Below are positions 17,040 through 24,835 of a DNA stretch of 25,051 bases, piece after piece. Positions within the stretch are counted from its first letter, which is position 1; each line of letters opens with the position of its first letter. The notes under the pieces are model-generated. The model was not told the DNA's origin. It saw only the letters and a list, made by a program, of their open reading frames with translations, and made no database searches. The translations under genes were made by a program, and so were the position numbers. Source of the stretch: JBCCCJ01 sp039029315. Lineage in GTDB: Bacteria; Bacteroidota; Bacteroidia; J057. The stretch covers positions 1-25,051 of the forward strand of contig JBCCGK010000142.1 of the NCBI GenBank assembly GCA_039029315.1, given 5' to 3'.

Positions 17040-17543
17040 CTATGCCATTTCTATTAACAGTTGACCTTTGTCAACGCTGGCTCCTTGTGCGGCCGAAACG
17101 AGTTTGATAATCCCATCGGCTGGTGCTTTGAGGACATTTTCCATTTTCATCGCCTCCAGAATCAACAAGGCCTCTCCTTCTCGCACTTCTTGACCGGATT
17201 CTACTTTGACTTCAAGGACCAGTCCGGGCATGGGAGCCATGATATGTTTGGCTTTTTGTGAGGCTTGATTTTCAAAGCCCATTTTGGCAATCAGCTGATC
17301 ATAAGCATCTGAAACATGGACCTGATAAGGATTGCCATTAACAGAAAGCAAAAAGGATTTCTCGCTCTTATTGCTTTCCAATAGATCGATCTGATAGGAC
17401 AGCCCACGATGAAGGAGGTGAAAGCGCCCTTGTTCAACTTCAACTATATCCAGCTCATCCGATGGATCAACGTCAAAGGTCCATTGGTCTGATACCTGTA
17501 CCTGGAAGGGATGTTGGTGGTTGTTTTCCGAAGAAGTACCCAT
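17040..17543 (-). CDS. Biotin carboxyl carrier subunit of acyl-CoA carboxylase
   Basis: This is a 167-residue biotin carrier. The C-terminal biotinyl/lipoyl domain (about 98-167) starts KHIMAPMPGLVLEVKV and carries LEAMKMEN, with Lys133 as the biotinylation site. The N-terminal about 95 residues are beta-rich and probably bind the carboxyltransferase, as in propionyl-CoA carboxylase carriers. It is the first gene of the carrier, carboxylase, carboxyltransferase set on this strand. The start at 17543 is 33 bp after the amidohydrolase stop, with a good -7 promoter element in between. Confidence 0.93.
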   Translation of the reverse strand: MGTSSENNHQHPFQVQVSDQWTFDVDPSDELDIVEVEQGRFHLLHRGLSYQIDLLESNKSEKSFLLSVNGNPYQVHVSDAYDQLIAKMGFENQASQKAKHIMAPMPGLVLEVKVESGQEVREGEALLILEAMKMENVLKAPADGIIKLVSAAQGASVDKGQLLIEMA

Positions 17544-17564
17544 TTTACCACTGATTTAAAGGGC

Positions 17565-17595
17565 CAAATATACAGCTTATTCTTGTTTGTAAACC
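17565..17595 (-). promoter_or_regulatory. Possible promoter for the acyl-CoA carboxylase operon
   Basis: On the minus strand TATATTTG (17565-17572) matches the Bacteroidota -7 consensus TAnnTTTG exactly, about 21 bp before the carrier ATG. The upstream element is poor (GTTT or GGTT at about 17591-17595, inside the end of the amidohydrolase gene). The carboxylase genes may therefore have their own start as well as read-through. Confidence 0.42.
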
Positions 17596-18869
17596 ACTCC
17601 TTCTTTCATGACAAAGGAGACTTCCAACATCTTGTTGATATCCGCCAATGGATTCCCGGGAACTGCAATGATATCCGCAAGTTTTCCAGTTTCAATATTT
17701 CCCAACTGATCTTCTTTCCGGAGAACCCTCGCATTGGTACTGGTTGCAGAAATAATGGCTTCCATCGGAGGCATTCCCGCTTCTACCATATATACAAATT
17801 CCCGGGCATTTTCTCCATGAGGATAGACGCCAGCATCAGTTCCAAATGCAATGGGCACCCCCATTTTATAGGCCTTGGCAAAGGTGTTTTGAATTTTTGG
17901 CCCTATTTCTAGCGCTTTGGGCACAATGATTGCCGGAAAATAGCCGGGTTTTTTGGCATTTTCAGCGACTTCTATTCCAGCGGTAATTGTCGGAACAAAA
18001 TAGGTTCCTTTTTCTTTCATGAGTTCCATGATCTCCTCTGTCATGAGGGTGCCATGTTCGATGGTGGTAATACCGGCCAGCACTGCTCGCTTCATGCCTT
18101 CTGCTCCATGTGCATGCGCTGCGGTGATCATGCCATAGTCATTGGCAATCTCCACTATGGCATCGACTTCTTCCTGGGTAAACTGTGGTCCCTGACCATC
18201 TTTGGCTGGACTCAATACGCCCCCTGTGGCAGTGATTTTGATCAAGTCTGCACCATCTTTGTATCTTTGTCTGACGGCTTTTGCTGCTTCATCAGGCCCA
18301 TTGATGACACCATCTCTTGGTCCAGGATCGCCCATTAAGTCCTGGCTCATCCCGTTGGTGGGATCAGCATGGCCTCCTGTCGTTCCAATGGCTTTTCCCA
18401 CTGTATATATGCGAGGACCAGTAACCAGTCCCTGATTGATGGCATTGCGGAGAGAGATGTTGACTCCGCTGCCTCCTAGATCCCGAACAGTGGTGAATCC
18501 TGCCATTAAAGTCGCCTTGGCATAGGTCAGGGAGCGAAAAGCCACATCCGGTGGATTCAATCTGAATCTGTCCATGTAGGTGCTTGGGCTGGACTGACCT
18601 TCAATATGGACGTGCATGTCGATCAGGCCAGGCATGACAGTTTGCTCTGTTAAGTCTATGATCTGATCTCCTTCTGCCCCTTTTTTGTATCCCTTTTCAA
18701 TCGCTACAATGGTTTTGCCCTCAATAACTATGCTCATCTTACTCCTTGCCTTGTCATTTTTGCCATCAATCAAGCTGCCACAATGGAGGATGGTTTGTTG
18801 AGCAAAAGCACCCCATGAAATGAGGAGAAGACAACTTAAGCACAATAATCGGGGACAAAAGGAATGCAT
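17577..18869 (-). CDS. Secreted amidohydrolase (imidazolonepropionase/prolidase-like)
   Basis: This is a 430-residue metal-dependent hydrolase of the amidohydrolase superfamily. A signal peptide (MHSFCPRLLCLSCLLLISWGA, cleaved near AFAQ) sends it to the periplasm or outside. Metal-site residues are visible: DMHVH (His86, His88), Lys211 in LIKITATGG as the probable carboxylated lysine, AHAHG (His252/His254), EHG (His272) and FGTDAG (Asp345). Relatives hydrolyse dipeptides, carnosine-like peptides or ring amides; the substrate here is not predictable. I chose the start at 18869, which begins directly with the signal peptide. The longer frame runs back into a MITE. A promoter and inverted repeat lie just upstream. 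Confidence 0.9.
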   Translation of the reverse strand: MHSFCPRLLCLSCLLLISWGAFAQQTILHCGSLIDGKNDKARSKMSIVIEGKTIVAIEKGYKKGAEGDQIIDLTEQTVMPGLIDMHVHIEGQSSPSTYMDRFRLNPPDVAFRSLTYAKATLMAGFTTVRDLGGSGVNISLRNAINQGLVTGPRIYTVGKAIGTTGGHADPTNGMSQDLMGDPGPRDGVINGPDEAAKAVRQRYKDGADLIKITATGGVLSPAKDGQGPQFTQEEVDAIVEIANDYGMITAAHAHGAEGMKRAVLAGITTIEHGTLMTEEIMELMKEKGTYFVPTITAGIEVAENAKKPGYFPAIIVPKALEIGPKIQNTFAKAYKMGVPIAFGTDAGVYPHGENAREFVYMVEAGMPPMEAIISATSTNARVLRKEDQLGNIETGKLADIIAVPGNPLADINKMLEVSFVMKEGVVYKQE

Positions 18870-18876
18870 ATTGGTA

Positions 18877-18907
18877 TTGTTAGCAATTGTAAGTAGGATG
18901 CTAACAA
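18877..18907. promoter_or_regulatory. Perfect inverted repeat over the amidohydrolase transcription start, possible operator
   Basis: TTGTTAGCA (18877-18885) and TGCTAACAA (18899-18907) are perfect 9-bp arms separated by 13 nt. The repeat begins 7 bp upstream of the ATG and its distal arm overlaps the -7 element. It therefore sits where a repressor would block transcription or where a leader hairpin would form. No known regulator is assigned. Confidence 0.5.
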
Positions 18908-18935
18908 ATGTATAGAATAGTTTGTTGGGAAGAAA
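18905..18935 (-). promoter_or_regulatory. Bacteroidota-type promoter of the amidohydrolase gene
   Basis: On the minus strand, TTTC (18932-18935), a 19-nt spacer and TACATTTG (18905-18912) fit the TTTG-N19-TAnnTTTG pattern, with an exact -7 element. Transcription would start near 18900, giving a leader of about 30 nt that contains most of the inverted repeat at 18877-18907. Confidence 0.5.
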
Positions 18936-18958
18936 CCATCGATGATTCCTACATCTAA

Positions 18959-19288
18959 GTTTGACTTTGGCCATTTTGAATAATAGAAAATCCCTCATTA
19001 CAGCCTGGAAACGGCTTTTGTGAATGAATGAACTTCGCCATTTTAGGGTGATGTTGATTCATTCTAGGTAAATGGACACATGTATATTTGGCAATCATCT
19101 TCCACCCTCTCGCTCTCCCGCCAGCGGGAGACATCAGCCTACAAGACCAGGAATCATCGATTTCCCTTTGGCGGGGGCTGAGGGATGAATAGAATAAGCA
19201 TATGTAAATATGCCCACTTACTGAATTGAAAAATGGCAGGTGAGGTCTTGATAAGAGATGGGGATTCCCATTTTGGCCAAAGTCAAAC
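18959..19288. mobile_element. Decayed MITE-like element (family 2), 330 bp
   Basis: The ends are 15-bp perfect inverted repeats, GTTTGACTTTGGCCA at 18959-18973 and its complement at 19274-19288. TAA flanks both sides (18956-18958 and 19289-19291). The interior is a loose palindrome centred near 19123, where TCTCCCGC/GCGGGAGA forms a tight hairpin (19114-19131). Some inner stretches still match between arms, such as AAAATGGC and the ATGTGTCCATTTAC/ATATGCCCACTTAC region, but most have diverged. No coding capacity is seen. It lies just behind the amidohydrolase promoter. Its end sequence differs from family 1, but the flanking TAA context is the same. The assignment as a MITE is inference from structure. 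Confidence 0.6.
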
Positions 19289-19294
19289 TAAGAA

Positions 19295-19345
19295 TAAAAA
19301 GAGAAGGATCAGAATCTGATTGAGTATCAGAGTGATCCCTCTCTT
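19295..19345 (-). terminator. Rho-independent terminator of the T9SS-secreted protein gene
   Basis: The arms 19299-19311 (AAGAGAAGGATCA) and 19333-19345 pair with one mismatch. An inner CTGAT/ATCAG stem extends the hairpin. On the minus strand it is followed by TTTTTATT. It is about 70 bp past the stop of the 19417-20337 gene. Confidence 0.7.
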
Positions 19346-19416
19346 GTCTAGTCTGATAGAAATGGTTGTGTTTTTATTGGGGTAGATCGTTACAACTCGA
19401 TCTTATGGATTGCATA

Positions 19417-20337
19417 TTATTGTTTGACAAACTTTTTACTGGCAAGAAGAAGATGTTCATCATTCTCAAGCAGGAGCACATATACACCCTTAGGCAGAGC
19501 TGTAAGATCGAGTTCGATATCGCCGACCAAATTCGGATGCCTTTGGACAGTTTGGCCTTGAGGATTGATCAAGCGAAGATTAAAGGACTCCTGGAAAGGT
19601 GGAGATACAACCATCTGGGAATGAGCAGGATTGGGATAGATCTTCAAAGCAGAATTAACCGCAGCGAATGACTCATCCAGGGCTGTGCTATTGCTCAATA
19701 GTTCCAGATTGTCCAGGGCATACAATCGCTTCTCTGTGGTGCTTCCAGGTCCTCGGTTGAACACAGAGATGATGATGATCAAATTCGGACTTGTATCATT
19801 CGTGAGATAGGGGAGTGGAAGGGAAAAGTTTGTGAAGGACTGTGAGCCACCGATCAGTTGAGTGTCGAGGAGAATGATCTCTTCATATGGAATGAGATCG
19901 AAAATTACCGCTACAGCCAGAGTATCCAGATTGCTGTTACCTCCGCTGGTGTCTGCCCGGACGCCGAGCACGGAGATCGTTAGGGTATCATCGGGCATCC
20001 CTTCATGATAGTAAGCTCCATTAAGCACAGTTGGGTTGTCTTCGCAAGCCAGATAGTGCGTAAGAGAGGCATCCAATCCTGTAGAATACATCGCTACTGC
20101 CGTATCGCCCATACCCTCTGCGCCTGGAACCAAAGGCTCGATGAAATCATCAACTCCATTCCAGATAAAGGGTTGCCAGCGATTGGGCCAATAAAAATCC
20201 AGGGAATCAGTCTGCCAGGGATGTTCTTGTCTGACTGTGTCCCATGCTTGAAATTGGCCATTGACCACATCGCACATTTGAGCGGACAGTTGAAAACCAA
20301 GGAGTAGAAGAAGGGAAAATAGTAGGTGCTTTTTCAT
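19417..20337 (-). CDS. T9SS-secreted protein with C-terminal sorting domain
   Basis: This is a 306-residue exported protein of unknown function. A signal peptide (MKKHLLFSLLLLLGFQLSAQ) is followed by a beta-rich middle of about 200 residues, NGQFQAWDT... to ...KRLYALDNLELL, which resembles the carbohydrate-binding-like beta-sandwich modules found in many Bacteroidota surface proteins. I could not assign it to a named family. The last about 75 residues are a type A sorting domain (LKIYPNPAHSQMVV, LINPQGQTVQ, LDLTALPKGVYVLLL) that directs secretion by the type IX system. The start at 20337 was chosen because the signal peptide begins there. It stands alone, ending in a good terminator. Confidence 0.88.
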   Translation of the reverse strand: MKKHLLFSLLLLLGFQLSAQMCDVVNGQFQAWDTVRQEHPWQTDSLDFYWPNRWQPFIWNGVDDFIEPLVPGAEGMGDTAVAMYSTGLDASLTHYLACEDNPTVLNGAYYHEGMPDDTLTISVLGVRADTSGGNSNLDTLAVAVIFDLIPYEEIILLDTQLIGGSQSFTNFSLPLPYLTNDTSPNLIIIISVFNRGPGSTTEKRLYALDNLELLSNSTALDESFAAVNSALKIYPNPAHSQMVVSPPFQESFNLRLINPQGQTVQRHPNLVGDIELDLTALPKGVYVLLLENDEHLLLASKKFVKQ

Positions 20338-20582
20338 GGAAAGTGTTGAGTGAGGTAGATAGGTGTTTTTCATGAAAGATAAATAAATGAGTGAGAAATA
20401 CGTAATTTGTATACTTAAATACAACTTTAAGATTGCATTTAGTCAAAAGTAAATGTGTTGTATTAAATTGTGTCAAAAATACACAAAAATTATTCTCAAC
20501 AAAAATTTTCTTTCTTTATCTTCTCGCAGACAGATCAAAAAATGTATCTTTTTGCCCATTCTATCTCTTCAAATGTGTAGAT

Positions 20583-20999
20583 ATGAAGCTTATTGCAGCA
20601 CTCTTACTCCAAAATCCACAAGGTCAATTCTTGTTTTATTTGCGGGACAATAAAGCCAGTATCCCCTATCCACATCATTGGGATATGTTTGGGGGGCATG
20701 TGGAAGAGGGGGAGACAGTGGAAGAGGCATTGGTACGAGAACTCAAGGAAGAATTGGACTACGAATTGAAGGAGTATTCTTTTTTTCGAGTCTATCGGCA
20801 TGAGGATGAACAGACTGGGCAGACAGAAAAATACATATTCTATACTCAGATTGATATTCCTGAGAACGAATTGGTCCTATATGAAGGAGAACGACTTCAA
20901 TTCTTCGAGCCAGAAGAGCTAAAAAACCTGAAATTTTCGCATATCATTGGCCAGATCGTAGAAGATTACCAACGAGACATTTTGCAGAAGAAGGGATAG
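20583..20999 (+). CDS. NUDIX hydrolase
   Basis: This is a 138-residue NUDIX-family pyrophosphohydrolase. The Nudix box is GHVEEGETVEEALVRELKEE, followed by LDYEL. It keeps the G-x5-E and the metal-binding REL-KEE glutamates, while the glycine usually found after EEx is Asp here. Family members cleave nucleoside diphosphates linked to other groups; the substrate cannot be predicted. The start MKLIAALLLQ at 20583 was chosen because the domain starts there and the preceding frame is AT-rich intergenic sequence. It is divergent from the T9SS protein gene. Confidence 0.9.
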   Translation: MKLIAALLLQNPQGQFLFYLRDNKASIPYPHHWDMFGGHVEEGETVEEALVRELKEELDYELKEYSFFRVYRHEDEQTGQTEKYIFYTQIDIPENELVLYEGERLQFFEPEELKNLKFSHIIGQIVEDYQRDILQKKG

Positions 21000-21082
21000 T
21001 GTCAGCCCATTTTTGACGACGGATTGTTTGTCATCGACTATCTACCATTGACTATGGATCATCCGCTATCTATCTTCGCTTT

Positions 21083-21469
21083 ATGGAAGAATGGCAGGAA
21101 ATCATACAGAAAATGAAACCCGATGAGCAGTATGCCTGGTTTGTTGGGCAGGTTGCGGATATGGAGGTCGCATGGGGATTGTATCATGAAAAAACGGAAG
21201 GCTGGGCCATGACCCAAATGGAAAGCGGGCAAGAATTGCTGGTCCTGTGGCCAGACCCAGGCATGGCCAAAAAGCATGCAAGTGGTCCCTGGAATTCCTA
21301 CCGACCGGAAAGCCTGGATATTCACGGCTTCCTGGAATATGGAATAGATGAATTGAAAGAGGCGAACAGAGGGGTGAGTCTCATGTACACTTCTGAGGAG
21401 GGAGGACTTGTGATCGAGTTGGCTGATCTGAAACGAGACCTTCGTGCGACCCTTGAGGCATTTGGATAA
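21083..21469 (+). CDS. DUF2750-like protein
   Basis: This 128-residue soluble protein resembles the DUF2750 family: YAWFVGQVADMEVAWGLY near 17-34, a GWAMTQ strand, then LLVLWPDPGMAKKHASGPW and a C-terminal LxxDLxxxLE helix. The function of that family is unknown. The opposite strand also has an open frame of similar length, but the plus-strand protein has the more natural composition and a family resemblance. It follows the NUDIX gene by 83 bp and may be transcribed with it. A strong stem-loop follows at 21505-21529. Confidence 0.78.
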   Translation: MEEWQEIIQKMKPDEQYAWFVGQVADMEVAWGLYHEKTEGWAMTQMESGQELLVLWPDPGMAKKHASGPWNSYRPESLDIHGFLEYGIDELKEANRGVSLMYTSEEGGLVIELADLKRDLRATLEAFG

Positions 21470-21504
21470 AGGCAATCTCTGATGCGAATCAGAAGTTGGG
21501 TGTG

Positions 21505-21529
21505 ACTCTGGCTGTCAGACAGCCAGAGT
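21505..21529. terminator. Perfect 12-bp stem-loop between convergent genes
   Basis: ACTCTGGCTGTC and GACAGCCAGAGT form a perfect palindrome around a single central A, 35 bp after the DUF2750 stop and about 100 bp before the end of the convergent TPR gene. The run of T after it is short (TTTGG), so efficient intrinsic termination is uncertain. A smaller TCTGAT/ATCAGA hairpin (21478-21493) precedes it. Confidence 0.5.
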
Positions 21530-21630
21530 TTGGTAAGTAGATAGGATGAGGCTGGCCGACCAAAGATCTCGGCTGATTTCTGTACTTCCATCACCATCCA
21601 AATATGTCGCTTCCTTAGGTATGAGCACTC

Positions 21631-22158
21631 CTACCTATCAGGATCTTCTTGCATTTTTCGATTTTGTCGAGAATAAAAAATTGCGAGAATGACGAGAACA
21701 AACAGGAGACCGGCAAGTGATCTTTGGCGAATTTGTGCCCGAAGACGATGAACTTCATTTGCAAGCTGAAGGACCTGTTGTTTGTCTGTCAACTCTCTTC
21801 TGCTATTGATAGAGCGGAGACTTTCAATCTTGTGCGTTATCCGCCTGTGCTTCTCAGGCTGAACCTGATTAAGGTAGATGTCTTGCGCCTTTTCCAATTC
21901 CTCTATGCTCAATTCCGGCACCCCAATGCGTTCGTAATACAGAGCCATTCGATAGTAGCATTCTGCCAAACCAAGCTTGTCTCCTGTAGCTTTTGCCAAC
22001 AGCAATGCATCAAGAATGATCTGTTTTTCAATTTGGGCCTGTATGTCAGCCTGATCAAGCAGTGTCTCCACTTTCGGAGATTGAGCCCTCAGGGATGGAG
22101 AGCCAAATACACTGATGAAAAATAGAATGCCTAAAACAGATATGCGTGAGTGTTTCAT
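21631..22158 (-). CDS. Small exported TPR-like protein with C-terminal membrane anchor
   Basis: This is a 175-residue protein. A signal peptide (MKHSRISVLGILFFISVFG, ending near LRAQ) is followed by helical repeats that look like one to two TPR units (GLAECYYRMALYYERIGVPELSIEELEKAQ, about 64-95) and a short coiled coil. A transmembrane helix follows near the C-terminus (LAGLLFVLVILAIFY) with a short basic tail. The order signal, TPR, coiled coil, TM matches the sensor half of TPR histidine kinases or regulators in Bacteroidota, but it stops right after the membrane, so it is either a stand-alone sensor-like protein or a remnant. The start at 22158 was chosen for the signal peptide. Confidence 0.75.
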   Translation of the reverse strand: MKHSRISVLGILFFISVFGSPSLRAQSPKVETLLDQADIQAQIEKQIILDALLLAKATGDKLGLAECYYRMALYYERIGVPELSIEELEKAQDIYLNQVQPEKHRRITHKIESLRSINSRRELTDKQQVLQLANEVHRLRAQIRQRSLAGLLFVLVILAIFYSRQNRKMQEDPDR

Positions 22159-22235
22159 GACAGGGAAAGATTGAATGAATATGTATTGTCTCCAATAACT
22201 TAACAAAAAATGGGCAGATTGCCAATGCTATTTTT

Positions 22236-23432
22236 TCAATAGTATCGACCAATCATCTTATGCTCGACGATGGCGCGTTTGATCGTAAGTGGATCAATCG
22301 ATCCTTGATGCGCATAGGCAATTGTTCCGCCAGGTTCCACCAGCAATGTATAGGGCAGGGCCCCGTTCCAGTTGGGATCTATGACTTCGATCAAATCGTA
22401 GATGTCCTCCTTTCCAAATCGATAATTGCTGACTGCAGATTGTTTTTCCGTCAAAAATTCAAGCGCTTTCTCATGGTACTCTGGATCATCTGCACTGATG
22501 GAGACAAATTCAAAATCACGACCTTTGAACATCCGATGGATGGCGATGAACTCTGGATACTCGATTTTGCAAGGCCCACACCAGGTTGCCCATACATTGA
22601 TGAGACGGAGTTTGGAGGAGGTATTGGCGACCACTTGCTTGACGCCAGCCAAATCGATGGGCTTCAGACTGACATTCATAGCTGCCCATTCTGCATCGAC
22701 TTTGGTTTTGTATTTGGTTTTCCATGCCCATTTGGTAGAGCAGCCAAAGGTCTTGGTCATGGCCGTTTCTGGGTTCTGCCCGGCAAGAACTGCTTCGATA
22801 GCAGCCCGGACATCTTCTGCTTGTCCTGTTCCAGGCTTTTCGGATTTGTCCAGACGACCCACATACTGCAATTTCCTCGCTTCATCAAAGACAAAACAGT
22901 GTGGAGTCGCTGCGGGACCATATTGCAAGGAGGCAGCATGATCATCCCCGTCATAGAGATAAGGAAAGGGGTATTTCTTATCTCTTGCCCGAAGAACCAT
23001 ATCCGAATACGTATCGCCCATATCACTATAGCCAAGTTCTTCATACAACAAGCCCAATGGACTATTGGGAGAAATCACCACGACTTGCACGCCCTGCTGT
23101 TTATAATCCCGGTCCAAATCAAACATTCTTTGCTCATAGGCCTGTGCAGTTGGGCAATGGTTACAACTGAAAATGATGGTGAGCACCTTTGCCTGATCGA
23201 AATCTTTGAGATCATACCAATTCCCATCTGCACCTGGTAGATGGAAATCAGGTGCCTCCATTCCAAGTTCAAGGGTGGTCACCTCTTGTTCTGGAACAGC
23301 TTGCGGATTGGCGACAAATACAGCAGGACTTTCTGCAAGCTGAGATGTACTTTGTTGTGAATCAGATGTTGCACAACTTAGCCAAAACAGGGCTATAAGG
23401 CCAAGGAAATAGGAAAAGGTAGGCCGGTTCAT
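22236..23432 (-). CDS. Lipoprotein with two thioredoxin-like (redoxin) domains
   Basis: This is a 398-residue exported protein. The N-terminus (FLGLIALFWLSC, Cys20) looks like a loose lipoprotein signal. The first redoxin domain (about 52-235) is AhpC/TSA-like, with FSCNHCPTA (Cys90, Cys93) and the late GCSTKW segment. The second (about 255-395) is TlpA/ResA-like, with WATWCGPCK (Cys285, Cys288) and the cis-proline segment ALPYTLL. TlpA-type proteins reduce disulfides, for example in cytochrome c maturation or in the envelope. Two such domains in one chain suggest internal electron transfer, which is inference. No partner gene is adjacent. Confidence 0.88.
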   Translation of the reverse strand: MNRPTFSYFLGLIALFWLSCATSDSQQSTSQLAESPAVFVANPQAVPEQEVTTLELGMEAPDFHLPGADGNWYDLKDFDQAKVLTIIFSCNHCPTAQAYEQRMFDLDRDYKQQGVQVVVISPNSPLGLLYEELGYSDMGDTYSDMVLRARDKKYPFPYLYDGDDHAASLQYGPAATPHCFVFDEARKLQYVGRLDKSEKPGTGQAEDVRAAIEAVLAGQNPETAMTKTFGCSTKWAWKTKYKTKVDAEWAAMNVSLKPIDLAGVKQVVANTSSKLRLINVWATWCGPCKIEYPEFIAIHRMFKGRDFEFVSISADDPEYHEKALEFLTEKQSAVSNYRFGKEDIYDLIEVIDPNWNGALPYTLLVEPGGTIAYAHQGSIDPLTIKRAIVEHKMIGRYY

Positions 23433-23576
23433 ATGCTGAATGAATCAATGGAATTAAGTAGGCTCATACATGTGTTTTCATCTGATTTCTCATTCTCATC
23501 AAAGGAACTTTGGAGAATGGCTTTGTGGAAATGAAGATACACATGAATGCTTGCATCGCCAAACAGATAGAAGCGA

Positions 23577-24767
23577 CTATTCCGCCATCTTTTCCTTGAT
23601 TTTGCTTTGGGATTCGATCAGTTGAGGATTGCCTGGGCTAAGACTGAGGGCTTGTTCTATATGGTTGGATGCCTTCTCAAAGTCATCTTGCATGGCATAT
23701 GTCTTTGCAAGGATGGCATAGACCTGCCAGGTATTGGGAAAGAAGCTTTTGCAGAAAAATCCGACTTCTAATGCCATGTCGAATTCTGCTTTTTTGAGGC
23801 GATTCTCCATATACTCAAAGAATCTGTTGGAGAACAGCTTAGTTTGTTCTAGTTGGGATAGTTTGCTCAAGGTGGATGTCAGCGCTATTTGATCGATAGA
23901 CTCTTCCAGGCCTTGGGTGAGAGAATCGGCAGTGGTATAGGTGAGGCTGTAAGCATCATATCCTTCGGTTTGCTGAAACAGTGTATGGAGAGCTTGTGGC
24001 TTGTCTTGCTTCGCCAGGAGATCCCTGACCGATAAGGAGACTTCCTCTTCATAGTTATGGAAAAGATAGAGATAGATCAGGCCGTTCTGTGGATCATATA
24101 CATTGGAATATTGGGTTCCTCCCCAGAAGCCTTCCTGGTGCATAGCGTTGATGACTGAGAGGCATAGATCTTTGCCGCGCGCCTTCATTGGGCTTGTCTC
24201 CATGATTTGATATCCACTCAAGTATCTCTCACAAGTGATGTCGCTGTGAGAGCTAATGTTGGATTGGTAAAAATTGGTACAGATTTGATATTGTTCAGGT
24301 GCTTTTTCGATGACCGCATCTCCCTCGACAATGAGGGAAGCTCCGCTTTTGTCCACGAACATCAGTTGGGCACTGGCCAGGAAATCTAGTTGGTATTGGA
24401 GGAGAATGTTCTTTACTTCAGCAGTTGTGGCGCAGTTTCGCATGATCTTGTTGACCAATTTGGTTGCATTAGTTTTCTTTTTGCCTTTCAAATTTTTGAC
24501 CTCCAGACTCTCCATCGCAAATCCGTCAAAGACCAATCCTGCTTCATTCATCCCTCCCTGTGCGAAGTAATTTCCAAAGCCAAAGTATACGGCTCCATAG
24601 TCCCCTTTTCCTTTGTCCAGGGTCCACATCCAGGTATCGGGGTCGATATAGTCTTCATTGTTGCCAATCCAGGTCTGGCCTGAGGCATCTCTGAAGCAGA
24701 TCATGCTGCAACTGAGGATTGTCTGGTAGCTGAGAATGAGGAGGAGGGAGAGGAGCAATTTATTCAT
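23577..24767 (-). CDS. Secreted Ntn-type linear amide C-N hydrolase (choloylglycine hydrolase-like) with C-terminal TPR
   Basis: This is a 396-residue protein. After a signal sequence (MNKLLLSLLLILSYQTILS) comes Cys20, which would become the N-terminal nucleophile after cleavage. The spacing from Cys20 to WIGNNEDY equals that from the catalytic Cys to GRNMD in bile salt hydrolases, with Asn in place of the Arg. Residues about 20-300 fit the Ntn-hydrolase fold loosely, with AQGGMNEAGLVFDGFAM as the typical GxNExGL strand. The last about 70 residues are TPR-like (AILAKTYAMQDDFEKASNHIEQALSLSPGNPQ). The likely reaction is amide hydrolysis outside the cytoplasm; the substrate is unknown. Confidence 0.8.
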   Translation of the reverse strand: MNKLLLSLLLILSYQTILSCSMICFRDASGQTWIGNNEDYIDPDTWMWTLDKGKGDYGAVYFGFGNYFAQGGMNEAGLVFDGFAMESLEVKNLKGKKKTNATKLVNKIMRNCATTAEVKNILLQYQLDFLASAQLMFVDKSGASLIVEGDAVIEKAPEQYQICTNFYQSNISSHSDITCERYLSGYQIMETSPMKARGKDLCLSVINAMHQEGFWGGTQYSNVYDPQNGLIYLYLFHNYEEEVSLSVRDLLAKQDKPQALHTLFQQTEGYDAYSLTYTTADSLTQGLEESIDQIALTSTLSKLSQLEQTKLFSNRFFEYMENRLKKAEFDMALEVGFFCKSFFPNTWQVYAILAKTYAMQDDFEKASNHIEQALSLSPGNPQLIESQSKIKEKMAE

Positions 24768-24835
24768 ATGAGGAGAAAATTGGTATGCAGGTTTTATCAG
24801 AGGGTCTTTCTATTCCTAATTTACTTGTTTTTGTT

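Noticed and set aside
19114..19131. GC-rich TCTCCCGC/GCGGGAGA hairpin as a REP sequence or terminator
   Set aside because: It is the centre of the palindromic 330-bp element and has no U-tract; only one copy was seen in the window.
21059..21475. Minus-strand open frame opposite the DUF2750-like gene
   Set aside because: The composition is unnatural (many Phe, His, Ser, Pro), while the plus-strand frame resembles a known family.
22260..23240. Long plus-strand frame opposite the tandem redoxin gene
   Set aside because: It is a Cys/Phe/His-rich shadow of a clearly real gene with two CxxC domains.
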